Shown here piece after piece: positions 8,627-17,917 of a stretch of 64,000 bases of DNA. Both the position numbers and the translations under genes were made by a program. The DNA comes from Streptomyces griseoaurantiacus. Lineage in GTDB: Bacteria; Actinomycetota; Actinomycetes; Streptomycetales; Streptomycetaceae. The notes under the pieces are model-generated. The model did no database searches. It worked only from the letters and a program-made list of their open reading frames with translations, and was not told where the DNA came from. The stretch's first letter is position 1, and each line of letters starts with the position of its first letter. The stretch spans positions 1-64,000 of the forward strand of contig BNBP01000010.1 of NCBI GenBank assembly GCA_014656015.1, written 5' to 3'.

Positions 8627-8786
8627 AATCCCGCGCGTGTCGTCCGGGCGCGCGCGGGCGCGGGCACTTCCGGTGGCCCTCGCGCGTTGGACCGACCGGC
8701 GGGGCCACCGCCGGTCCGTCCGGCCCGGCGGGCGCTCGCTCCCGCCGCATCCGTCACGCACCACCCGCACCTGGAGGCACCCAGCG

Positions 8787-10121
8787 ATGTCGGTCCCGCA
8801 GCTCAACGACGAGCACCGCGGCGAGGAGATCCTCGCCGTCTTCGACACCGCCTTCGGCAGGCTGCTGGCCGCCGACCCGGCCGCGTTCCGCGTGAAGTTC
8901 CGCAAGATGGCGGCCTCCGCGTTCGCCTTCTACCGGGGCACGGCGTGCCTCTTCTACCACGACCTGGACGCCGGCGGCGAGGGCGACCTCAGGGGCCCGT
9001 ACCTGGACGAGCGCACCTCACGGGTGTGGATCCACGGCGATCTGCACGCGGAGAACTTCGGCACCTACATGGACGCCAACGGCCGGCTTATCTTCAACGT
9101 GAACGACTTCGACGAGGCCTACGTCGGCCCCTTCACCTGGGACCTGAAGCGGCTGGCGGCCTCCGTCGCCCTCATCGGCTACGCCAAGGCGCTCAGCGAC
9201 GAGCAGATCAGCGAACTGGTCGGCGTCTACGCGGCCGCCTACCGGGAGCGCATCCACGCCCTGGCCACCGGCGCCAAGGACGACGAGGTGCCGCCCTTCA
9301 CCCTGGACACCGCCCAGGGACCGCTGCTGGACGCGCTGCGGGACGCCCGCTCGCTGACCCGTTTCGGCCTGCTGGACTCGATGACGGAGATCCGGGACTT
9401 CGAGCGCCGCTTCGCACCCGGCGGCGGCTCCGTCGAGCTGGACGCCGCCACCCGCTACAAGGTGCTGGCCGCCTTCGACGGCTATCTGGAGACGCTGCCC
9501 GAGTCCTCCCTGACCCGTCCGGACTCCTACCGCGTGAAGGACGTCGTGGGCCGCCGCGGGATCGGCATCGGCTCGGCCGGGCTGCCCTCGTACAACATCC
9601 TCCTGGAGGGCAACAGCGACGCCCTGGAGAACGACGTCGTCATCTACATCAAGCAGGCCCAGGTCCCGGCCGTCTCCCGGCACATCACGGACCGGGCGAT
9701 CCGCGACTACTTCCAGCACGAGGGCCACCGCACGGTGATCTCCCAGCGCGCCCTCCAGGCCCACGCCGACCCGTGGCTGGGCTGGACGGAGCTGGACGGC
9801 GCCGGGCAGCTCGTCGCCGAGGTGTCCCCCTACGCGGTGGACCTGGACTGGGGCGAGATCGACGACCCGGAGGAGATCGCCGCCGTCGTCGCCGACCTCG
9901 GCCGGGCCACCGCCACGATGCACGCGGCGGCGGACGACCAGTCCGGCGAGTCCCTCGTGCCCTTCTCCACCGAGCGCGCGATCGACGCCGCCATCGCCGC
10001 CGACGAGAGCGGCTTCGGCGACCTCCTCGTCGACTTCGCGCACGACTACGGGGCCCGCGCGCGCGGTGACCACCAGATCTTCGTCGACCTGTTCCGCAAC
10101 GGCCGCATCCCCGGCCTCTGA
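8787..10121 (+). CDS. DUF2252 family protein (APH/kinase-like fold)
   Basis: This 444-residue protein belongs to DUF2252. It carries HGDLHAENFG near residues 82-91 followed by NVNDFDEAYVGPFTWDLKRLAAS. These resemble the catalytic HGDxxxxN and the metal-binding Asp motif of aminoglycoside-phosphotransferase-like kinases, so a phosphotransferase on an unknown substrate is a reasonable inference. Residues near 300 (YIKQAQ) could supply the ATP-binding lysine, but the order of these motifs does not match classical APH enzymes, so the function stays open. The ATG at 8787 has GGAGG 9 nt upstream. It is divergent from dnaE and followed by a long inverted repeat. Confidence 0.88.
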   Translation: MSVPQLNDEHRGEEILAVFDTAFGRLLAADPAAFRVKFRKMAASAFAFYRGTACLFYHDLDAGGEGDLRGPYLDERTSRVWIHGDLHAENFGTYMDANGRLIFNVNDFDEAYVGPFTWDLKRLAASVALIGYAKALSDEQISELVGVYAAAYRERIHALATGAKDDEVPPFTLDTAQGPLLDALRDARSLTRFGLLDSMTEIRDFERRFAPGGGSVELDAATRYKVLAAFDGYLETLPESSLTRPDSYRVKDVVGRRGIGIGSAGLPSYNILLEGNSDALENDVVIYIKQAQVPAVSRHITDRAIRDYFQHEGHRTVISQRALQAHADPWLGWTELDGAGQLVAEVSPYAVDLDWGEIDDPEEIAAVVADLGRATATMHAAADDQSGESLVPFSTERAIDAAIAADESGFGDLLVDFAHDYGARARGDHQIFVDLFRNGRIPGL

Positions 10122-10147
10122 GCCCGCGGCGGCCCCGCCCACCACAA

Positions 10148-10194
10148 CGCTCCGGTAACGCACAGCTCCCCTTTAGGGGCCGCTTACCGGAGCG
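10148..10194 (+). terminator. Long inverted repeat (terminator or operator)
   Basis: Perfect 11-bp arms CGCTCCGGTAA and TTACCGGAGCG enclose an inner CCCC/GGGG hairpin around TTTA. It starts 27 bp after the DUF2252 stop and ends 21 bp before the next ATG. It can terminate the first gene, or act as an operator or leader structure for the membrane-protein gene, because it occupies most of that gene's promoter space. Confidence 0.6.
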
Positions 10195-10215
10195 CATGGG
10201 ACACTCTCCAGCGCG

Positions 10216-10917
10216 ATGGACATATCAGCGACCCACCTCAGAGCCGTACGCGCGGCGCTGTTCACGGCGATCGTCGTGACGCTCGGCACCGCGTCGCACG
10301 TGCTGCTGTCCGGGGTCCCGCTGCCGACGGCCACGGTGACGGTGACCGCCGTCGCCGTGTTCGCCCTCGCCTACCTCCTCGCCGGGCGCGAGCGCGGCTT
10401 CGGACGGATCGCGGCGCTCCTGGTCCCGCTGGAACTGGGCGCCGACACGATCTTCACCACCGGGCAGCACGCCTGCTACGGCCCTGCGGGCGGCCCGGTC
10501 ACCGGTCCGCTGCGCTCGGTCGGCTGGGACGTGCTGTGCCGCGGCGGCGGGGTCGGCACCCCGCTCGGGCACATGACCGGCTCCGGCGCCGCCCGGGTCT
10601 CCACCCTGCTCGCCGACCCGGCCACCGCCTGGCTGCTGCTCGCCGCCCACGTGGGCGTGGGACTCCTCGCCGCCCTCTGGCTGCACCGCGGCGAGCGGGC
10701 CCTGGCCCAGTTGCTGCGGGCGGCCGGCGCGCTCACCTTCCGCCCGCTGCTGCTGGCGGTCGCCGCGGTCACGGTACGGCGCCGCCCGCCGGCCCGCACC
10801 GCGCTCCCCGCGCCTCCGGCGGCCCCCGCCCCCCGCACCCGGCTGTTCACGCACTCCCTGGGCCTACGGGGCCCGCCGCGTGCCGCCGTCCCCTCCCCCG
10901 CGTACGCCCTCGTCTGA
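10216..10917 (+). CDS. Conserved hypothetical membrane protein
   Basis: A 233-residue protein with an N-terminal hydrophobic pair (near residues 11-28 and 35-55) and two further hydrophobic stretches near 60-75 and 130-150. The loop between contains HACYGP and CRGGG, so two cysteines could be exported. The tail is Pro/Ala/Arg-rich and ends with a GLRGPP-type stretch. I do not recognise a characterised family. The ATG at 10216 has no good SD, so it may be leaderless or weakly translated. It lies 112 bp upstream of the DsbA-like gene on the same strand, and a redox or metal role would be speculative. Confidence 0.65.
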   Translation: MDISATHLRAVRAALFTAIVVTLGTASHVLLSGVPLPTATVTVTAVAVFALAYLLAGRERGFGRIAALLVPLELGADTIFTTGQHACYGPAGGPVTGPLRSVGWDVLCRGGGVGTPLGHMTGSGAARVSTLLADPATAWLLLAAHVGVGLLAALWLHRGERALAQLLRAAGALTFRPLLLAVAAVTVRRRPPARTALPAPPAAPAPRTRLFTHSLGLRGPPRAAVPSPAYALV

Positions 10918-11029
10918 GGCGCGTGGCGCGGGCGCCCTCGCGCGGGGCGGGACGGCACCCGAGCACGGCCCCCACCCGAAGCATCCCGCGTACCCCACCG
11001 GTACGCGCGTTCCCACGGAGATCACCCAC

Positions 11030-11854
11030 ATGAGCAAGCGAAACAGCCCCGCGGCGAAGTCGGCGGCCCGGGAGCGGCTGCGCCAGGAGCGCGAGCGCCA
11101 GGCCAAGCGCGACAAGGCCAAGCGGCAGGTCATCGTGGCCGGCTCCATCGTCGCGGTCCTCGCGATAGCCGGCGGCATCAGCTACGCGGTCGTGCAGGCC
11201 AACAAGCCCGACGGCTGGGAGGCCGTCCGGGATCAGAAGCTCGTCCAGCCGGCCCACACCACGGGCAAGAACGGCACGACCGTCGTCGTCGGCAAGGACA
11301 GCGCGAAGAAGACCCTCACGATGTACGAGGACCCGCGCTGCCCCGTATGCGCCCAGTTCGAGCAGTCCGTCGGCACGACGGTCGACAAGGACGTCGAGAG
11401 CGGCAAGTACAAGATCCAGTACGTGGGTGCCACGTTCATCGACAACAACATCCCCGGAGAGGGATCCAAGAACGCCCTCAGCGCGCTGGGCGCCGCCCTG
11501 AACGTCAGCCCCGAGGCCTTCCTGGACTACAAGAGCGCCCTCTACTCGGCGAAGTACCACCCCGAGGAGACCGAGGACAAGTTCGCGAAGGACGACTACC
11601 TGATCAAGGTCGCGGACACGGTCAAGGAGCTCAAGGGCAACAAGACCTTCCAGAACGCCGTCGAGAAGGGCACCTACGACAAGTGGGCCCTGCTGATGAG
11701 CGACAAGTTCGACGCGGACGGCAAGAAGTACGGATTCGGCGGCACGCCCACGCTGATGATGGACGGCAAGGTCCTCACCGGCAGCGACGGCAAGAACGCG
11801 CCGATGACGACGGAGGACTTCAGCACCGCCATCGGCAAGGCCCTCGCCTCCTGA
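11030..11854 (+). CDS. DsbA family thioredoxin-fold protein, membrane anchored
   Basis: Probable extracytoplasmic thiol-disulfide protein. The 274-residue protein has a basic cytoplasmic N-terminus of about 35 residues, one membrane segment (VIVAGSIVAVLAIAGGISYA) and then a DsbA/DsbG-like thioredoxin fold. The active site CPVC lies near residue 104 in the context MYEDPRCPVCAQFEQ. The cis-proline loop is GGTPTLMMDGK near the end. CPVC fits an oxidoreductase or isomerase rather than a structural homologue. The ATG at 11030 has GGAG about 10 nt upstream; the open frame begins earlier, but the basic-then-membrane pattern fits this start. It precedes the phoD-type gene by 84 bp, possibly helping fold exported proteins (inference). 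Confidence 0.88.
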   Translation: MSKRNSPAAKSAARERLRQERERQAKRDKAKRQVIVAGSIVAVLAIAGGISYAVVQANKPDGWEAVRDQKLVQPAHTTGKNGTTVVVGKDSAKKTLTMYEDPRCPVCAQFEQSVGTTVDKDVESGKYKIQYVGATFIDNNIPGEGSKNALSALGAALNVSPEAFLDYKSALYSAKYHPEETEDKFAKDDYLIKVADTVKELKGNKTFQNAVEKGTYDKWALLMSDKFDADGKKYGFGGTPTLMMDGKVLTGSDGKNAPMTTEDFSTAIGKALAS

Positions 11855-11858
11855 GGGC

Positions 11859-11906
11859 GTTGACCCGGCGACCGACGGCGGGCGGACTTCCTGGGGTTCG
11901 CCCGCC
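11859..11906 (+). promoter_or_regulatory. Candidate PHO-box-like repeats upstream of phoD
   Basis: GTTGACCCGGC (11859-11869) and GTTCGCCCGCC (11896-11906) resemble the 11-nt GTTCACC direct-repeat units bound by PhoP in Streptomyces. The units between them are poor matches, so this is only a candidate. Confidence 0.25.
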
Positions 11907-11924
11907 GGCGGGCGTCGCGGTCAC

Positions 11925-11930
11925 TAGCCT
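11925..11930 (+). promoter_or_regulatory. Putative leaderless -10 box of phoD (TAGCCT)
   Basis: TAGCCT ends 8 nt before the GTG at 11939, and no SD is present, so transcription probably starts at or next to the start codon. No clear -35 element. Confidence 0.5.
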
Positions 11931-11938
11931 GATCGTCC

Positions 11939-13690
11939 GTGACTCCCAGCCGACACGGATCGCCCGATCCCCGCACGCCCGCCGACGCGCCGGCGCCCCC
12001 CGCGCCCGTCCCGTCCATCCCCTCGCCCTCCACCTCGCCCGAGGAGACCTCCCGGCTGGCGGAGGCCCTCGCCCCGCTGCGCCGCACGGTCGTCAAGGCG
12101 GCCGCCGCGACCGCCGGGTTCGTCGGTCCGCTGGCCGCCGCGCTGCCCGCCCGGGCCGCGCCCGGCACGACCGCCTTCCTGCACGGCGTGGCCTCCGGGG
12201 ACCCGCTGCCCGACGGCGTCCTGCTGTGGACCCGGGTGACCCCGACCCTCGAGGCGGTGCCCGGCTCCGGGCTCGGACCCGACGTCCGGGTCGGCTGGGT
12301 CCTCGCCGCCGACCGGGCGTTCACCGACGTCGTCGCCAAGGGTTCCGTCACCGCGAGCGCCGCCACCGACCACACCGTCAAGGCGGACGTGCGCGGGCTG
12401 CGGCCGGCCACCGACTACTGGTTCCGCTTCACCGCCGGGCCCGCCGAGTCCCCCGTCGCCCGCACCCGCACCGCCCCGGCCGCCGACGCCCCCGTCGACC
12501 ACCTGCGGCTGGGCGTGGTGGCCTGCGCCAACTGGGAGGCCGGGCACTTCTCCGCCTACCGCCATCTGGCGGCCCGCGGCGACCTGGACGCCTGGCTGCA
12601 TCTCGGCGACTACATCTACGAGTTCCCCACCGGCCAGTACGCCCACCGCGGCACCGTCGTGCGCCCGCACTCCCCGGCGCACGAGATCGTCACGCTCGCC
12701 GACTACCGCGTACGCCACGGCACCTACAAGACCGACCCCGATCTGCAGGCCCTGCACCACACCGCGCCGGTCGTCGCGATCTGGGACGACCACGAGTTCG
12801 CCGACAACGCCTGGTCCGGCGGCGCGGGCAACCACACCGAGGGCGCGGAGGGGAGCTGGACGGACCGCCAGGCCGCCGCGAAACAGGCGTACTTCGAGTG
12901 GATGCCGGTCCGGCCCTCGACCGAGGGCACCACCTACCGGCGGCTGCGCTTCGGCACGCTGGCCGACCTGTCCCTGCTCGATCTGCGCACCTTCCGCTCC
13001 GAGCAGGCGGCCACCGGCAGCGGCTCGGTCGACGACCCGGGCCGCACGCTCACCGGGCGCGCCCAGCTCGACTGGCTCAAGGCGGGACTGACGGCCTCCG
13101 ACACCACCTGGCACCTGGTCGGCAACTCGGTCATGATCGCGCCCTTCGCCGTGGGCTCCCTCTCCGCCGCCCTGCTGCGGCCCCTGGCCGAGCTGTTCGA
13201 CAAGCCCAAGGAGGGACTCGCCCTCAACACCGACCAGTGGGACGGCTACACCCACGACCGGCGCGAACTCCTCGCCCACCTGCGGGAGAACGGCATCCGC
13301 AACACCGTCTTCCTCACCGGAGACATCCACATGGCCTGGGCCAACGACGTGCCCTTCGAGGCCAGGTCGTACCCGGGCTCCGGCTCGGCCGCCACCGAGT
13401 TCGTCGTCACCTCGATCACCTCCGACAACCTCGACGACTTCGTCAAGGCACCCGAGGGCACCATCTCGGCGATGGCCGCCCCCCTGATCCGGGCGGCCAA
13501 CAAGCACGTCCGCTGGGTCGACACCGACCGGCACGGCTACGGCGTACTCGACCTCGACCGCGAGCGGGCGCAGATGGACTTCTACGTCCTGTCCGACCGC
13601 CGGGACCCGGCCGCGTCCTCCTCCTGGGCCCGCTCGTACCGCACGCTCAACGGCAGCCAGCGCGTCGAGCGGGCCAAGGACCCGGTGTGA
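11939..13690 (+). CDS. phoD: Secreted alkaline phosphatase, PhoD family
   Basis: Probable Tat-exported phosphodiesterase/phosphomonoesterase used for phosphate scavenging. The 583-residue protein has an unusually long hydrophilic N-terminus, then twin arginines at 48-49 (LRRTVVKAA), a hydrophobic stretch and a likely cleavage after ARA near 73. The mature part has the N-terminal PhoD domain followed by the metallophosphatase core, with metal-ligand motifs [16 protein letters not shown] and GDIHMAW. PhoD enzymes bind Fe3+ and Ca2+. The GTG start at 11939 lacks an SD and fits a leaderless gene. From memory the orthologue in S. coelicolor is under PhoP control; only degenerate PHO-like units are visible here. 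Confidence 0.92.
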   Translation: MTPSRHGSPDPRTPADAPAPPAPVPSIPSPSTSPEETSRLAEALAPLRRTVVKAAAATAGFVGPLAAALPARAAPGTTAFLHGVASGDPLPDGVLLWTRVTPTLEAVPGSGLGPDVRVGWVLAADRAFTDVVAKGSVTASAATDHTVKADVRGLRPATDYWFRFTAGPAESPVARTRTAPAADAPVDHLRLGVVACANWEAGHFSAYRHLAARGDLDAWLHLGDYIYEFPTGQYAHRGTVVRPHSPAHEIVTLADYRVRHGTYKTDPDLQALHHTAPVVAIWDDHEFADNAWSGGAGNHTEGAEGSWTDRQAAAKQAYFEWMPVRPSTEGTTYRRLRFGTLADLSLLDLRTFRSEQAATGSGSVDDPGRTLTGRAQLDWLKAGLTASDTTWHLVGNSVMIAPFAVGSLSAALLRPLAELFDKPKEGLALNTDQWDGYTHDRRELLAHLRENGIRNTVFLTGDIHMAWANDVPFEARSYPGSGSAATEFVVTSITSDNLDDFVKAPEGTISAMAAPLIRAANKHVRWVDTDRHGYGVLDLDRERAQMDFYVLSDRRDPAASSSWARSYRTLNGSQRVERAKDPV

Positions 13691-13724
13691 GCGCCTCGCG
13701 TCCGCGCGGGGAGGTGCCGCGGGG

Positions 13725-14303
13725 TCAGGAGGGCTCCAGCGTGCCGAGGAAGCCGAGCGCCACCCGCCAGGTGGCCTCGGCCGCCTCCTCGTCGTAGTCG
13801 GGGAGGTCGGGGTCCGTGTAGAGGTGCCCGGCGCCCGCGTACCGGTACACCTCCACGTCGGCGCCCGCCCGGCGCATCTGCAGGTACCAGGCGCTCAGCC
13901 AGTCGTCCGGCTCGAACGGGTCGGGCTCGGCCACGTGCAGCTGCACCGGCAGGTCGTCCACCGAGGCGTTCGGCGCGAGGTCCGAGGTGCCGTGCAGGAG
14001 CAGCAGTCCACGCGCCTTCGCGTCGCCGAGCGCGAGGGTCTGGGCGGTAGCGGCGCCCAGCGAGAGACCCGCGTAGACCAGGCCGCGCTCGGAGTACGGG
14101 GCGGCGGCCAGCACCGCCCGCTTCAGCAGCCCCTCCTTGCCGAGCTCCTCACGGTAGGCCCGGCTCTCCTCGACCGAGTCGAACGTACGGCCGTCGAACA
14201 GGTCCGGGGTCCAGACCCGGTGCCCGGCGGCACGCAGCCGGTCGGCGGCGGAGTGGACGGCGGGCCGCAGTCCGTACGTCGAGTGGAAGAGCATGATGTC
14301 CAT
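13725..14303 (-). CDS. Dienelactone hydrolase family protein
   Basis: Predicted alpha/beta-hydrolase of 192 residues. Visible elements are the nucleophile elbow (VYAGLSLGAAT, Ser in place of the Cys of classical dienelactone hydrolases), an acidic residue in VAEPDPFEPDD and a late histidine in YAGAGHLYTD. The natural ester substrate is unknown. I chose the ATG at 14303 (protein starts MDIMLFHSTYG) because the beta-strand begins at once; the frame continues 11 residues upstream to an alternative start. It converges with phoD, leaving 34 bp between stops, and is divergent from the MscS gene. Confidence 0.85.
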   Translation of the reverse strand: MDIMLFHSTYGLRPAVHSAADRLRAAGHRVWTPDLFDGRTFDSVEESRAYREELGKEGLLKRAVLAAAPYSERGLVYAGLSLGAATAQTLALGDAKARGLLLLHGTSDLAPNASVDDLPVQLHVAEPDPFEPDDWLSAWYLQMRRAGADVEVYRYAGAGHLYTDPDLPDYDEEAAEATWRVALGFLGTLEPS

Positions 14304-14464
14304 GCGCCCATGGTGCCAGCCACCACTGACGGTCACCGACCGCCGGACCCCGCCCCGGCACCCGGGGCGCCGCTCGCGTGAGGTCGCTCACGCGGGGGCG
14401 GGCGGGGGCGGGGCGCTACCCGGGATCCCCGGAGCCACACATGTTCATGCCTCCCGGTGCCGGT

Positions 14465-14470
14465 TACGTT
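14465..14470 (+). promoter_or_regulatory. Putative leaderless -10 box of mscS-type gene (TACGTT)
   Basis: TACGTT ends 7 nt before the ATG at 14478. A GGAGG lies between but is only 1 nt from the ATG, too close to work as a normal SD, so a leaderless start is more likely. Confidence 0.45.
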
Positions 14471-14477
14471 CGGAGGC

Positions 14478-15659
14478 ATGGAGAACGTACTCCGGCCCGT
14501 GATCGTCGTCGGCGGCGCGGTCGTGCTCACCCTGTTCCTCGGGTGGGCCTGCGACCGGCTGCTGCGCCAGGCCGACCAACGGCACCACGAGACCCCCCTG
14601 TGGGGGCTGCTGCGCCGCGGCCGCGTCCCGTACCAGCTCGTGCTGTGCGCCGCCCTGCTCAGAGGCTCCTACGACGAGGCGAAGCTGCTCCAGGAGCACC
14701 ACGTCGGCGTCGCCCGCACCCTGACCCTGGTGCTGATCGGCTCCGCCGCGTGGCTGGTGATCCGGATCGCGGCGGCCGTCGTGGAGACCTCGTACACCCG
14801 CTACGCGCGCGCCCACCGCGATCCGGCGCGGGTGCGCCGGGTGCGGACCCAGGTCACGCTGATCATGCGGGTCGTCTCGGCGGTCGTCGGGGTGGTCGCG
14901 GTCGCCGCGATGCTGCTGACCTTCCCCGCGATGCGGGCCGCCGGCGCCTCGATCCTGGCCTCCGCGGGCATCGTCGGCATCGTCGCCGGTGTCGCGGCAC
15001 AGTCCACCCTCAGCAACATGTTCGCGGGGCTGCAGATCGCCTTCGGCGACATGGTCCGCATCGGCGACACCGTGGTGGTGGACGGCGAGTGGGGCACCGT
15101 CGACGAGATCACGCTGACCTTCCTGACGGTGCGGACCTGGGACGAGCGCCGGATCACCATGCCGGTCTCGTACTTCACCTCCAAGCCCTTCGAGAACTGG
15201 TCGCGCGGCGGCGTGCAGATGACCGGCACGGTGTACTTCCACGTCGACCACAGCGCGCCCGTGGAGGCGATGCGCGAACGGCTGCGGGACATCCTGCGGC
15301 AGTGCCCGGCCTGGGACGGACGCGCCTACGGCCTGGTGGTCACCGACACCACGCCCAACACCATGGAGGTGCGGGCGCTGGTGACGGCGAAGGACGCGGA
15401 CGACATCTGGACGGTGCGGGTCACGGTCCGCGAGGAGATGATCCGCTGGCTGAGCGAGCACCACCCGTACGCGCTGCCCCGGGTCAACACGGCGGAGGCG
15501 GTGCGGCCGCCGCACCATCTCGACGGGCGCTTCGACGTCCCGGGCGCCCGGCCCGCCCCCGCGGAGGAGACGCGGCGCGGACGGCCCGGCGGCACGCGGT
15601 CCCGGCAGTCGGACGGGGCGGGCTGGGTCACGGCCAACCGCTCCCCCGGCAAGGGCTGA
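14478..15659 (+). CDS. MscS family mechanosensitive channel
   Basis: Membrane channel that opens on membrane tension to release solutes during osmotic down-shock. The 393-residue protein has several N-terminal membrane segments, then the Gly/Ala-rich pore helix (ASAGIVGIVAGVAAQSTLSN). The MscS beta domain follows (FGDMVRIGDTVVVDG) and then the alpha/beta vestibule. The disordered Arg/Pro-rich C-terminal tail is about 45 residues. The in-frame GTG at 14457 is an alternative start adding seven residues. The gene converges with the Na+/H+ antiporter gene. Confidence 0.92.
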   Translation: MENVLRPVIVVGGAVVLTLFLGWACDRLLRQADQRHHETPLWGLLRRGRVPYQLVLCAALLRGSYDEAKLLQEHHVGVARTLTLVLIGSAAWLVIRIAAAVVETSYTRYARAHRDPARVRRVRTQVTLIMRVVSAVVGVVAVAAMLLTFPAMRAAGASILASAGIVGIVAGVAAQSTLSNMFAGLQIAFGDMVRIGDTVVVDGEWGTVDEITLTFLTVRTWDERRITMPVSYFTSKPFENWSRGGVQMTGTVYFHVDHSAPVEAMRERLRDILRQCPAWDGRAYGLVVTDTTPNTMEVRALVTAKDADDIWTVRVTVREEMIRWLSEHHPYALPRVNTAEAVRPPHHLDGRFDVPGARPAPAEETRRGRPGGTRSRQSDGAGWVTANRSPGKG

Positions 15660-15676
15660 GCCGCCGCCGGGGCGGA

Positions 15677-15707
15677 CCCAGGGGGCGGGGCGGCCCCAGG
15701 GGGCGGG
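15677..15707. repeat. Two direct copies of CCCAGGGGGCGGG
   Basis: Two identical 13-bp units at 15677-15689 and 15695-15707, 18 bp apart, fill the short gap between the converging MscS and antiporter genes. No clear hairpin terminator was found there. Confidence 0.6.
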
Positions 15708-17297
15708 TCAGCGCAGGCTGCGGACGTCCAGGTGGCGCAGGACGCGGTCGACGACCTCGGGGTCCGCGCCCGGTTCGCCGCGGGCCGCGAGGATCTCGTG
15801 CCGGGCGGCACTCAGCATCTCGCCCTGGATCCGTCGGATCCGCTTCAGCCTCCGCGCCCGCTTCTCGTGCGCCTCCATGCGCTCGTCCTCCACGACGTCG
15901 GGGGTGATCCGCACCCCGAGGTCGAAGGCCCGGCGCAGCATCTGCTCGAACAGTTCCTCGGGCAGGTCCTCCTCCCGCTCGATCTCCGCGAGCCGCTCCT
16001 TGGCCGCCCGGGCCGCGCGGACGGCGAGTTCCTTCTCGAACTCCTTCTCCCGCGCGGTGTCGGCCTGGACGCCCAGCCTCCGCACCAGCCAGGGCAGGGT
16101 CAGGCCCTGCAGGACGAGCGTCACCACGATGACCACGAAGGCGATGAAGACGATCTCGTCCCGGTCGGGGAAGGGCGAGCCGTCGTCCATCTCCAGCGGG
16201 ATGGCGAGCGCCAGCGCGACCGAGGCCACCCCGCGCATCCCCGACCACCACATCACGATGGTCTCCCGCCAGCTCGTCGGGATGTCCTCCTCCTGGTCGC
16301 CCCGCCTGCTGTGCAGCCACTGGGTCAGCCAGGTGGCCGGCAGCAGCCACAGCAGGCGGACGAGGATGACGACGCCGACGACCGCCCCGGCCCAGCCGAG
16401 CATCTCGCCCCAGTGGTTCTCGGCCGTCGCGATGGCGTGGTGCAGCTCCAGGCCGATCAGCCCGAAGGCCACACCCGTGACCAGGGTGTCCACGACCTCC
16501 CAGAAGCTGTGTCCGGCGAGCCGGGTGAGCACGTCGTCGGGGTCGGTGCCGTACTCGGCGAGGAACAGCGCGGTGGTGAGCACCGCCAGCACGCCCGAGC
16601 CGTGCAGTTCGTCGGCCAGGACGTAGGAGGCGAAGGGCACCAGCAGGGTGAGCCCGATCTGCAGCGTGGCGTCGTTGAGGATGTCCATCAGCTTGTTGGA
16701 CACCCAGCCCAGCGCCGCGCCGACCGCGACGGCCACGACCGCGGAGAGCAGCAGTTCCAGCACGGCCCCGGACACCGAGAACGAGCCGCTGACGGCGGCG
16801 GCGATGGCCACGTGGTACAGCGTGATCGCGGTGACGTCGTTGAAGAGGCCCTCGCCCTCCAGGATGGAGACGAGGCGGCGGGGCAGCCCGAGCTGCCCGG
16901 CGACGGCGGTCGCGGCGATCGGGTCGGGCGGCGCGACCAGCGCGCCGAGCGCGACGGCGGCGGCGATCGGCAGCCCGGGGACGACGGCGCTCGCGGTGGC
17001 GGCGACCGCGATCATGGTGACGAACACCAGGGCCACGGCCAGCAGGAAGATGGGCCGTTTATTGGCCGTGAACTGCCGCCAGGAGGTGCGCCGCACCGCC
17101 GCGTACAGCAGCGGCGGCAGCAGCGCGGGCAGGATCAGGTCGGGCGGGATGTCGACATTGGGCACGAAGTCGGGCAGGGCCAGCACGAGCCCGAGGAGGG
17201 TCATCAGTACCGGCGAGGGGAGCCCCAGCCGGTCCCCCACCGGGACGCTCACCACGGCCCCGACCAACAGCACGAACAGCAGGGCCAGCTGGTCCAC
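15708..17297 (-). CDS. Na+/H+ antiporter, CPA1/NhaP type
   Basis: Cytoplasmic-membrane cation/proton antiporter. The 529-residue protein has about 12 hydrophobic segments over residues 1-400. Family motifs include the acidic ion-binding region PPDPIAATAV and FNDVTAITLY, plus MRGVASVALALAIPLEM near the last helices. A charged, coiled C-terminal domain of about 130 residues rich in Arg and Glu follows and may regulate the exchanger. The GTG at 17297 has GGGAG 8 nt upstream. It follows the GNAT gene by 128 bp on the same strand. Confidence 0.92.
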   Translation of the reverse strand: MDQLALLFVLLVGAVVSVPVGDRLGLPSPVLMTLLGLVLALPDFVPNVDIPPDLILPALLPPLLYAAVRRTSWRQFTANKRPIFLLAVALVFVTMIAVAATASAVVPGLPIAAAVALGALVAPPDPIAATAVAGQLGLPRRLVSILEGEGLFNDVTAITLYHVAIAAAVSGSFSVSGAVLELLLSAVVAVAVGAALGWVSNKLMDILNDATLQIGLTLLVPFASYVLADELHGSGVLAVLTTALFLAEYGTDPDDVLTRLAGHSFWEVVDTLVTGVAFGLIGLELHHAIATAENHWGEMLGWAGAVVGVVILVRLLWLLPATWLTQWLHSRRGDQEEDIPTSWRETIVMWWSGMRGVASVALALAIPLEMDDGSPFPDRDEIVFIAFVVIVVTLVLQGLTLPWLVRRLGVQADTAREKEFEKELAVRAARAAKERLAEIEREEDLPEELFEQMLRRAFDLGVRITPDVVEDERMEAHEKRARRLKRIRRIQGEMLSAARHEILAARGEPGADPEVVDRVLRHLDVRSLR

Positions 17298-17425
17298 GGT
17301 CAGCGCTCCCGGGGTCTGGGACGATCAAGAGGGGCCGGAGATCCAGACTGCCACGCCGCCCCCGGCGGGGACCGCACCGGCACACTCCGTCAGCCGTCCC
17401 CCGCCGCGCCGCCGCCCCGTCCGTC

Positions 17426-17917
17426 TCACAGGGGGCGGCGCATCGCCCGGTGGGGCATCCCGGCGTCCGGGAACTCCGGCCCGTACGCCTCGTACCCCAG
17501 ACGTGCGTAGAAACCCAGCGCGTGGGTCTGCGCGTGCAGATCGACGCCGGTCAGGCCGCGCTCCCGGGCGGCCTCCTCGATCGCCCGCACCAGGGCCGCC
17601 CCGACGCCGAGACCGCGCGCCTCCTCGACGACCGCGAGCCGCCCGAGCGAGCCCACCGAGGGCTCGCCGCCGTTCCTCGCGGCGGCCGCCGGGCCGTACA
17701 GCAGCCGGCCGGTGCCGAGCGGCAGTCCGTCCTCCCGGCGCAGCGCCAGGACGTGGACCGCGCCGGCGTCGTGGGCGTCGTACTCGATGTCCTCGGGCAC
17801 GCCCTGTTCGAGGACGAAGACCTCCTTGCGCACCGCGAAGCATGCCTCGCGGTCGGCTGGGTCCTCGGCGACGCGTATCTCGTACCGCTGCCGTCCGGCG
17901 CCGGCCGGCGCGTTCAC
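17426..17917 (-). CDS. GNAT family N-acetyltransferase
   Basis: Predicted acetyl-CoA-dependent acyltransferase of 163 residues. The fold elements are an N-terminal strand (RYEIRVAED), a central [20 protein letters not shown] with the acetyl-CoA-binding R/Q-x-x-G-x-G/A-type loop, and a late [15 protein letters not shown]. The ElaA-like layout suggests a small-molecule or protein amine substrate, but none can be named. The GTG at 17917 overlaps the rluD stop by 4 nt, with GAGGAG 8 nt upstream, so it is translationally coupled to rluD. Confidence 0.9.
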   Translation of the reverse strand: MNAPAGAGRQRYEIRVAEDPADREACFAVRKEVFVLEQGVPEDIEYDAHDAGAVHVLALRREDGLPLGTGRLLYGPAAAARNGGEPSVGSLGRLAVVEEARGLGVGAALVRAIEEAARERGLTGVDLHAQTHALGFYARLGYEAYGPEFPDAGMPHRAMRRPL

